A stretch of 64,000 nucleotides of DNA from Amaurobius ferox. Taxonomy: Eukaryota > Arthropoda > Arachnida > Araneae > Amaurobiidae. Of this stretch, positions 58,201 to 64,000 are shown in pieces. Both the position numbers and the translations under genes were made by a program. The notes under the pieces are model-generated. The model did no database searches, had not been told where the DNA came from, and saw nothing but the letters and a program-made list of their open reading frames with translations. Every line of letters begins with the position of its first letter. Position 1 is the first letter of the stretch. The stretch lies in assembly GCA_951213105.1 (NCBI GenBank), contig OX578140.1:123001649-123065648 (forward strand), written 5' to 3'.

Positions 58201-60734
58201 TTTTTTGCGCTAAGCCTTACTCTCGAAAAAAATTCACTAAAAATAACCCGTTCAACACAGCATTCTACTTTTTTCAGGAAGAAAGGAAATACTTATTTTC
58301 TATTTGATGTATATTTTTTATTCAAATTTTCTTTTATCAAAATATTAAAAATTTTAATGTATATATGTTTTAGGTACAGATGGATAATTCTTTGGCATGT
58401 CCTTCCAATTTTTTAAAACTGTACCACATATATGCGTATTCTTAGACAACAAATACTTTGCAAGTACAGGAGAGGTAAAAAATTTATCCAAATACAAAGT
58501 ATATCCTTTTCCTGAAAGTTCACTTAGAAGTGTTTTCACACCGCGTTCTCCATACCCACCATCAGAGCTTGATAATCCCGTGTCCTTTCCAGTATACACA
58601 AGGAAATTCCATTTATGGCCTCATTCCGATTCTGACGATTTATATATTTTTATTCCATATCTGGACCTTTTCGATGGGATATATTAACGAAATCCCAGCC
58701 TTCCTTTCCATGAGAACATAAATAACCTAATCATTTCATTGCCGCACATTCCTTTACCCCCCCCTCCCCTCCCCCACCCACTCAAAAAAAAAAAAACCTC
58801 TCTTATATTCCTCTAATTCAACAACCAAATCAATAAAAGACAAAATCAGAACGAGACCCGGAACTCAATTATAAAATTGTTGATGCTACGAGAAGTGCTA
58901 TGTTTACTTTACAGAACCATGTGTTTCACCGCTCCAAATGGAGAAATAATTCATTGGATTCTCCTTGTGCCAAGGTCAAACATCTACAAAATACATTTAA
59001 GTTGCTTCCACGGGCATTTAGCGCCATCTAGGAGACAAATACATTCAAACTAAAACGTTCCACATAGAAACACCCATACGTGCCAGTCGTCCTTTAGGGT
59101 AAAATTTCCTCCGGTCCGCGGGAGTGTCGTTCGTCCTTGAATGCAACTTCACAGCTGGCGCGTATGCGTGCCACTCGTCACGAAAGGGTTAAAAATGTAG
59201 AAAGTTGAATTTTTGATTGCCAATATTTAGTCATTAGACATTATATGTACACGGTTTATGAAAAACTGATAAAAAAATATTTGTGAAAGAGAATTACTAA
59301 CACAAAAATATAAGACACTCACGTAGGTTTGTAATAATAAAAAGAACTTACCAGGTGCCAGCCATAGAAGTGCATGCTTGTGATTTTTCCATAATTGGGT
59401 TCAGCAATATGTACATTTAAAGATTGGCTCTGATCTATAAAGGCACCTCTGTCAGCAGCCATTTTCAATATGTTCTTTTGAGGAATTTCCCAAACGGTTC
59501 TATACAACTTCTTTAAGTCATCAGGAATACCATCGATGTTCTAAAATTAAAACAAAACCTACTATTAAAGTACCAACAATTAAAGAAGAATTAAAGTAAA
59601 AACAATCAAAGAAATAGATAATTAAATTCCTCTCTAAAATGCTTTTACATACTTTTTTGCAATTAGAATCTTGATTATCTGAAATTATATAGAAAATAAC
59701 AATGCAGTAAAAAACACTTGATATGTTGAAGTTCTTAAGACCAGGAAAAAAATTTTAAATATCAAAGAGGCATTTTCAATACCATTTGTTTCTATAAGTA
59801 ATGAAACTGAATAAACATTGAGATCATTGAACCATACATAACCCCTTAACCCCTTTTATGCACGATTATGTCAACTTTTGTCTTATGCTGCCATGTTAAA
59901 AAAATATAAAATTTCGAAGTTTTCGTTCAAATTTTAAAAAAAATTCCATCCAGTTCTAGATTTTTTGATAACAAAGCTGGATATGAAGTTTTGTGAAAAT
60001 CCATTATTATTTGTGACAGCTATCGTGTACACAGGAAATCGACCGCAGACTGATATCACTCCAAAAATAATCAAAACATATTAAGAAAGTCCTAAAACAT
60101 ATATTAGTATCAAAATCTTGAACGGTGCAAACAGGTTGCAAAAGTAAATTACTTTCACAATTAAACAAAATGTATGGAGGATCATATACAAATGCAGTTT
60201 ATTACAATACTACTGTAATAATCTCATTTTTTATTAATATTTTCAGGAGTGATTCAATTAAAAATAACCCAGAATTCTGGTGGCAAACCTAGCCCGCAAT
60301 CACCCCTGCTAGTGTACTAAAAAAATTACACTAAAACCATATCTTGACAACCAAAAATGTTTCTCAAGACATAGATTATGAATTTGTTTAACACACAATA
60401 TTGAAAAAAAAAAAGAGAGAGAGAGAGAGAAAAGGAGAGACAGGCGAGAGAAATGTAATCAGTAGAAGATTCTTTCACAACACATAAGAAATAGTCTTCA
60501 ATGCAGGATTCAGTAAAAAGATTTTATAAATTTTTTAACTTTTCCAAATTTCAATCAACAACACATATACTTAGTCAATTTTGCAATGATATAAATAGAC
60601 AAGTGCAAATATTAAGCAATAAAAAGTGTTTTATTTACTTGAATGGATCCATTGTTAGCAATAAGTCTATTTTTCATACTGTCATCCCATAAGCCTTGAT
60701 CAGTCAAGTCCTTCAATAAGTGATGGTTAACTAC
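51533..60734 (-). CDS. RnrL: Ribonucleotide reductase large subunit, last three exons
   Basis: Alpha subunit of class I ribonucleotide reductase, which reduces ribonucleoside diphosphates to deoxyribonucleotides in the cytosol with the small radical-bearing subunit. Exons on the minus strand: 60734-60639, 59540-59352, 51727-51533, all GT-AG and in frame, encoding about 159 C-terminal residues (the human protein has 792). Visible: [64 protein letters not shown] (the Tyr-Tyr pair of the radical-transfer path) and a C-terminal CISC (the CxxC that re-reduces the active site). The upstream exons (substrate-binding and allosteric domains) are beyond the window. The last intron is 7.6 kb and filled with repeats. 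Confidence 0.96.
51728..52340. other. RnrL intron with transposon ends
   Basis: Contains a GGGTTGGGTAAAGTTACTT-type end (about 51886), a CT/TA microsatellite (51945-51980), CATAGCTGCCAACCTACAAA at about 51981 and a second ATAGCTGCCAATCCG at 52043. From 52220 it has the SINE-adjoining text CCGCCTTGGGCGACCAGCC. Confidence 0.45.
52341..53212 (-). mobile_element. tRNA-derived SINE, head-to-tail array of four units
   Basis: The minus strand has a tRNA-like head: an A box-like CCCAGTGGTTAGCGCGCGGG and a perfect B box GGTTCGATTCC (plus strand 52491-52501 and 52736-52746). A body with GGACCGTACGG and GGTTCCGGTCTAAATTGGG follows. Units begin (plus strand) at ACCCAATTTAGACCGG: 52341, 52586, 52831 and 53044. 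Units 1 and 2 are 245 bp and nearly identical. Unit 3 is 213 bp, with a 32-bp deletion between the B and A box that removes the B box core. Unit 4 is cut off near 53212. Units 1-3 (low-coordinate side) join through GAATAAAAAGAAAGTTATGG. Transcription by RNA polymerase III is inferred from the boxes. Confidence 0.88.
53213..53665. other. RnrL intron, no recognised element
   Basis: AT-rich intron. Nothing recognised. Confidence 0.4.
53666..54585. mobile_element. Possible DNA element with AGATGCCAAC ends enclosing satellite units
   Basis: The left end AGAGATGCCAACCTC at 53665 and right end, inverted, AAAGATGCCAACTTT at 54585 share a 10-base core about 0.9 kb apart. The interior has three satellite units and, near the right, repeated TCCGTAA words. 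Similar AGATGCCGAT text occurs near 63352. Boundaries rest on a short match only. Confidence 0.45.
53800..54330 (+). repeat. Satellite array, three units (same family as 39990)
   Basis: AACCTTTATAATCAACC, AATATGAAAATAAGCTAGTT, TCAAGTTAATGTGCA and GATGGAGAT recur with spacing about 150-170 (landmark at about 53898, 54066, 54217). Confidence 0.75.
54586..55149. other. RnrL intron, no recognised element
   Basis: Short open frames on both strands (54618-54944) show no recognised motif. Possibly an old transposon. Confidence 0.35.
55150..55234. repeat. (GT)n(AT)n microsatellite
   Basis: GTGTGTGTATGTATGTATAT followed by more than 30 TA repeats, ending where a TA-targeting transposon begins. Confidence 0.95.
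55235..55957 (-). mobile_element. Mariner-type element, internally deleted
   Basis: The left end GATGAGTAAAAAAAGGTGAG and its continuation CCAAACTTACGAGGTGATAG match the inverted right end (GTGATTAAAAAAAATATGGG, CCAAACTTTACGATGTGGTA) for about 75 bases. The (TA)n array at its left fits TA target choice. About 0.72 kb, so more than half of a standard mariner is gone. Confidence 0.75.
55433..55660 (-). pseudogene. Mariner transposase, C-terminal remnant
   Basis: The minus-strand frame gives [40 protein letters not shown] and [17 protein letters not shown]. This is the C-terminus of Tc1/mariner-type transposases (WGYLKS..Y after the last catalytic Asp, then a helical tail with an RC..C pattern). 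Sequence upstream in the same 144-residue frame (to 55867) is not recognisable as transposase. The catalytic centre is missing. Confidence 0.75.
56067..57885 (+). mobile_element. Mariner-type element with long terminal repeats, 1.82 kb
   Basis: The ends CAGGGTGGTTAAAATTAAAA and, inverted, CTGGGTGGTTAGAATTAAAG are flanked by TA (56065-56066 and 57886-57887). Similarity continues for about 110 bases through CTGTTCAGAGCA, GTGGTCATAAGAATGC and TTTCAGAACAT. The interior holds a decayed transposase on the plus strand. Confidence 0.85.
56560..57420 (+). pseudogene. Decayed mariner-type transposase
   Basis: The plus strand, in shifting frames, reads GRGRPKT (about 56660), then [13 protein letters not shown] (about 56945, first Asp), [24 protein letters not shown] (about 57228, second Asp), [20 protein letters not shown] text (about 57332-57380, third Asp) and YQRDVY. 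Order and motifs are those of Tc1/mariner D,D,D transposases. Stops and frameshifts throughout make it inactive. Confidence 0.8.
57888..58114. other. RnrL intron, no recognised element
   Basis: Short AT-rich spacer between two transposons. Confidence 0.4.
58115..59188 (-). mobile_element. piggyBac-like element, deleted copy
   Basis: The ends CCCTTTCGGGACG (58115) and, inverted, CCCTTTCGTGACG are terminal repeats. The right end is followed by TTAA (59189-59192), the piggyBac target. The left flank reads GATA, so that copy of the target has mutated. About 1.07 kb. It contains a piggyBac transposase fragment on the minus strand. Confidence 0.8.
58354..58700 (-). pseudogene. piggyBac-like transposase, central part
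   Basis: The minus strand gives [11 protein letters not shown] in a shifted upstream frame (about 58675-58640), then [40 protein letters not shown] and [30 protein letters not shown] corresponds to the DNWFTS segment with the second catalytic Asp. The frame stops at 58354, and the C-terminal half, including the third Asp region, is missing. The 36.1-36.7 kb fragment supplies the opposite part of a similar protein. Confidence 0.85.
59352..59540 (-). CDS. RnrL: RnrL penultimate coding exon
   Basis: Minus-strand acceptor TTAATTTTAG, donor GTAAGT, phase 0. Encodes [60 protein letters not shown] and WHL. It matches human SIPEIPDDLKQLYKTVWEIS through [10 protein letters not shown] almost residue for residue. 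Confidence 0.96.
59541..60638. other. RnrL intron, 1.1 kb
   Basis: Contains a (GA)n run at about 60411-60432. No transposon end recognised. Confidence 0.6.
60639..60734 (-). CDS. RnrL: RnrL exon, third from the end
   Basis: Minus-strand acceptor AATTTTGTAG, donor GTAAAT, phase 0. Encodes 32 residues, [20 protein letters not shown] then [12 protein letters not shown]. Human: IVNPHLLKDLTERGLWHEEM then KNQIIACNGSIQ. It is the first exon of the gene visible in this window. Confidence 0.95.
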
Positions 60735-62195
60735 CTACAAAATTTTGTTAGTAAAATATAACTTTGCTACATATTAAGAGATAAAATTTTTTAACTAAGC
60801 TATATATGGCAGCATTTTGCTACAGTCAATCATAAATACACATTACGGCAAAAACTTTTTTGGTGCAAGAGCATTAAAAACTACAATATATTAAAATTTT
60901 AATAATGAGACTATTTTTAACTACATTTTTAAAGTATTAACAGTACTATACTAATTTTTATCTACAAATACAAAATTTTATATAAAATTAAGATAAATTT
61001 GTAGATAAATATTCAAATTATATAATGCATAAACACTAACCCAAAAGAATACAATTTAAAATCACATTTATAGGTCTTGGATGACTATTTATTATTTATT
61101 TTTGGCAACACCTAAACACTGCTCAATATAAATGTTTTATAGAAAACTAAACTGATTTTAGTGGTTTTGTCAACATCAGAAGATTTATTTTTTATTTTAT
61201 TTTTAATCAATCATTCTTATATCTTGGCATTTTGAATAAAAGGTATTGGATATTTTTAGGATGTTAAAGTATCCAATAGAAGTTATTTGTTTTAGAAATG
61301 TTTTTTGAAATCTAGATAGAATAAAAATTGTCAATCCGTGTACACTGACACAATGAGCTGGACATGTCTTCTTCCTCATATGAATAAAATATAAACAGAA
61401 ACCGAAACCCATATTGACCTCTCATGCAAATGCAAAAGAAACAAAATGACCCAGATCCAATAATTTGCAAACAGACATAAAAAAGTACAATACAGCAATA
61501 TTTACAAAATGCAACATGCATATATGATATATCAATTTATTGCTTTCAAACTTGTGATTGGTCGATCCAGTGACTTTCAGATAGCAAGTTATAGACTGTT
61601 TTCACGTAGCATATATTGCCGTGACATCATCAGTTATGAATGCACCAGTTTGTTTCCACTGATTTTGGGGGAACATTTCCTCTCTTATTATTCCTTCAAG
61701 CTAATTGTATACACAAAGCTGCCAACATATCAATTTTGGAAATCTTACAATTATTTTCTCAGGCTCATGATGCACATCGACTCACGAAATATATAATATA
61801 AATTCTTTTAAAGCACACATAGATATATATATACAAATCTAAAAAAAACATACGGAATATTATTCTGTTTATTTACTACACTTTAAGTGTTCATAAGTGG
61901 CTGATTTAGCTATTTTTAAAAATTCTTTATCAAATTTTTGTTTGTAGCAATGTCCTTTTTGCATATTTTTAATTATCAAAATATCTTCCAAGTTTTCATT
62001 AGATAAGGAACTGCGAAATTTGAATTCGGGTTTTTCGTACACTGCAATTTCATACATTTCAATAAAAGATACTCTCCAACACAAGCCAAAGGAGCAAAGG
62101 AAATAGAAAATCATTGTTTTAAAAACATCAATGTTTATTCTTCGATACAGGTTTCATGCCCATTTTTGAAAATGAAATTCCCCGAGTTTTCCCTG
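60735..62195. other. RnrL intron; possible transposon-coding scrap
   Basis: No further RnrL exon found. A minus-strand frame at 62114-61869 contains EFKFRSSLSNENLEDIL, which resembles the C-terminal dimerisation region of some hAT transposases (RS.LS.ENL). I am not confident. Confidence 0.35.
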
Positions 62196-62559
62196 CTGTC
62201 TCCAACAAAATTCCAGGTACTGCATACTACTGTTTTAATGTCAATTTCAAAAAATAATTTTAGATTCAACTGATATTTACCATGAATACATGACAGTGAG
62301 AAAAAAGAACATTCAAAATAACTCAAAATTTTCTATATTTGTATACAATTTTATATGCATATACAGTACAACCTCGAAAATCTGGACTAGTAATGTATTT
62401 AAGATATGAATATATCAATTTTAAGATATCCTTGCCAAAATGGTTGCTATTTAATTTGCCTAAATCATTTTAATACCACTTTTTGGAAAATAACCCTTCT
62501 AAAGGTTCATACCCATTTTTTAAAATAAGAATATATGTATTATGCAAAAATAATAAAAA

Positions 62560-62930
62560 AATGAACCTTAATAAGTAACCAGAATATAAAAATAAGGTAG
62601 TCTAGTCAATCTAATATGCAACATTTAGAAGATGGATGGGAAAAGAGACAAAAAGATACTAATGAACTCTCGGCAATTCACGTAAACATATGCAAAAATA
62701 ATTAAAAAATCAACCCTTAATAACAGCGAAAATATGAAAAAAAAGCTAGTTTAGTCAATCTAATATGCAATGGTTAGGAGATGAGGATGGATGGAAAAAG
62801 ATACTAATCGACTCATCGATTCACGAAAACTTAAACTGAATTGGCAATTACGCTGTTTATGCACAAATAATTATAAAATTAACCATTCAGCGATTTATGC
62901 GAAATTTAACATACATTTATTACTTCCATA
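62560..62930 (+). repeat. Short satellite array (same family as 39990)
   Basis: Two units with TAGTCAATCTAATATGCAA at about 62603 and 62754, followed by a partial unit. Confidence 0.65.
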
Positions 62931-62984
62931 GAAGGAAAAAAAAAAACATGATCTTTTACATTCCATGCAGTAGCAAATCATCAT

Positions 62985-63235
62985 CGTCACGTTGATTTGA
63001 TTGGTCTTACCATGCACACGGCCATAAATCCCTGTTGTAATGTTAATTTAATTGGCATTAACATGCACACGGTCGTAAAATCCCCGTTGTCACGTTAATC
63101 TGATGGGCATTAATGCCCATGTGGCTATACATCCCTGTTATCACGTTAATTTAATTGGCATTAACAAACATGTGGTTGTAAATCCTCGTTGTTACGTTAA
63201 TTTGATTAACATTACCTTGCATGCAGCCGTAAATT
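62985..63235. repeat. 60-bp minisatellite, copy 2
   Basis: Same unit as 48300-48560: GTTAATTTGATTGGCATTAA-like text every 60 bases with CGTAAATCCC. About four units. Confidence 0.75.
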
Positions 63236-63478
63236 TACATTGGCCTTCACAGAAGACAATTTCCCATAGGAAACTATGCAAATTCCGTAATCCACAGTAT
63301 AAGGAAGTTTCCCGTAGAAACTATGGAGAATCCGTAGTAATCGGCATCTCTCTGAGCAGGTCCCTAATTTTTCCAGAATTTCGAACAAAAAAAAGATTTT
63401 CCCTGCAATTTCCCTGACATTTTAGTCCACTTCCAAATTCCCTGTAAATTCCTGATTTTTAGAGTGTGCACGAACCCA

Positions 63479-63795
63479 GTCGATAGTATATGTAGCATCG
63501 ATGTTTAGCTTCTAATCATCAATATTTTAGCATTACTTACCAACAAAAAGAACTATTAAGATTTTTCTCCAACATCGATATTTTCCTTAACAGTATCGGC
63601 AACATCAATTTTGTTCACATTCGATATTAAAAACATTGATGCTTTTTTGTTGATGACACTTCAACACTAGGACAGAAAATGTTGCATTTTCCAATCGCAC
63701 AACGTTGAAGACCCAGACCGCTCGACTGGCCCAGAAGCGTACAGCAGCTATAAGAGTGGCCGGAAATCGCACAATGTTGAAACCCAGACCGTCCG
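63479..63795. other. Repeat-like sequence of unknown type
   Basis: A segment with CGCACAACGTTGAAGACCCA and CGCACAATGTTGAAACCCAG appears twice (about 63697 and 63768). Upstream, ATCGAT-containing words recur several times in 63480-63640. Confidence 0.4.
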
Positions 63796-64000
63796 ACCTA
63801 CCAGAAAGGTGTAAAGTAACTGTTTGGATGGTCGGGAAGTGCCACCCAATTTAGACCGGAACCCAGTGGGGGAGGCATCCACAGGGACCGTACCCCCCTT
63901 CCCACACCACCAACCTCTCGGAAGGACTTTCGAACCCACATGTTTAACGTGATCGTACTCCTCATGAACACGGCGGCAGTTTTGGCAGTGGCTGGAATCG
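63796..64000 (-). mobile_element. tRNA-derived SINE, copy running off the window
   Basis: Same family as 52341-53212, same orientation: CCACCCAATTTAGACCGGAA at 63842, GGACCGTACC, AACGTGATCGTACTCC and GGAATCG at the window edge, where the B box would start. The SINE-adjoining text (TACCAGAAAGGTGTAAAGTA) precedes it, as at 52296. Confidence 0.8.

Larger units (their letters stand above)
62196..63478. mobile_element. Dispersed DNA element with internal tandem repeats, copy 2
   Basis: Same orientation and same internal order as 47384-48818. Here CAGTACAACCTCGAAAATC is seen at 62364, and the right side ends with GAGTGTGCACGAACCC. The two copies differ by many substitutions and small indels, so this is an interspersed family rather than a recent segmental duplication. 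Confidence 0.65.

Noticed and set aside
47384..63478. Recent segmental duplication linking 47 kb and 62 kb
   Set aside because: The two copies differ by many indels and substitutions and share only the element itself, not flanks, so they are two insertions of one repeat family.
60735..64000. Further upstream RnrL exons
   Set aside because: No minus-strand sequence here matches the conserved barrel of the large subunit. The region is repeats and intron.

Overview
This is an AT-rich animal nuclear contig with no bacterial gene layout. Two conserved housekeeping genes are split into short exons by GT-AG introns, and nearly everything else is transposon-derived. The protein sequences fit an arthropod. 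The mix of Tc1/mariner, piggyBac, hAT, Helitron, LINE and tRNA-derived SINE sequence is compatible with an arachnid such as a spider, but the order is not proven by anything read here.

Gene 1, plus strand, 13202-37791: adenosine kinase. Nine consecutive coding exons can be joined in frame and code for about 316 residues, including the PfkB-type GG segment and the C-terminal DTNGAGDAF catalytic motif, ending at a TAA. The exon or exons for roughly the first 35-40 residues were not found and probably lie left of position 1. Gene 2, minus strand, 60734-51533: the last three coding exons of the large subunit of class I ribonucleotide reductase, about 159 residues including the radical-transfer Tyr-Tyr pair and the C-terminal CxxC. 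Its upstream exons lie beyond position 64000. The two genes converge tail to tail across about 13.7 kb (37.8-51.5 kb). Both serve nucleotide metabolism, but nothing shows they are co-regulated.

Layout. 1-10.5 kb: a mosaic of dispersed repeats, a long-TIR MITE, a 2.5 kb Helitron (2362-4841) and several copies of a family bounded by inverted CTTTCCTTATA-like ends. 11.2-12.7 kb: Tc1-like element. 14.4-16.9 kb: LINE remnants. 18.2-18.8 kb: Tc1 remnant. 20.9-21.2 kb: foldback palindrome. 21.3-25.05 kb: mariner split by a hAT-like element with a clear 8-bp duplication. 28.7-29.3 kb: recent tandem duplication. 30.3-32.6 kb: nested mariners, the inner one carrying a nearly complete transposase. 34.2-36.7 kb: hAT remnant next to, and probably inserted into, a piggyBac remnant. 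40-43.6 kb: satellite, truncated Helitron and a hairpin-bearing duplication. 46-48.8 kb and 62.2-63.5 kb: MITE-like DNA and two copies of one dispersed element. 52.3-53.2 kb: head-to-tail array of tRNA-derived SINEs. 55-59.2 kb: two mariner-type elements and a piggyBac element, all inside the ribonucleotide reductase intron.

I found no CRISPR array, operon, complete viral genome or evident new defence or metabolic system. The interest lies in the dispersed-repeat families, the nested insertions and the structured repeats. All identifications come from reading translations, termini and duplications by eye.
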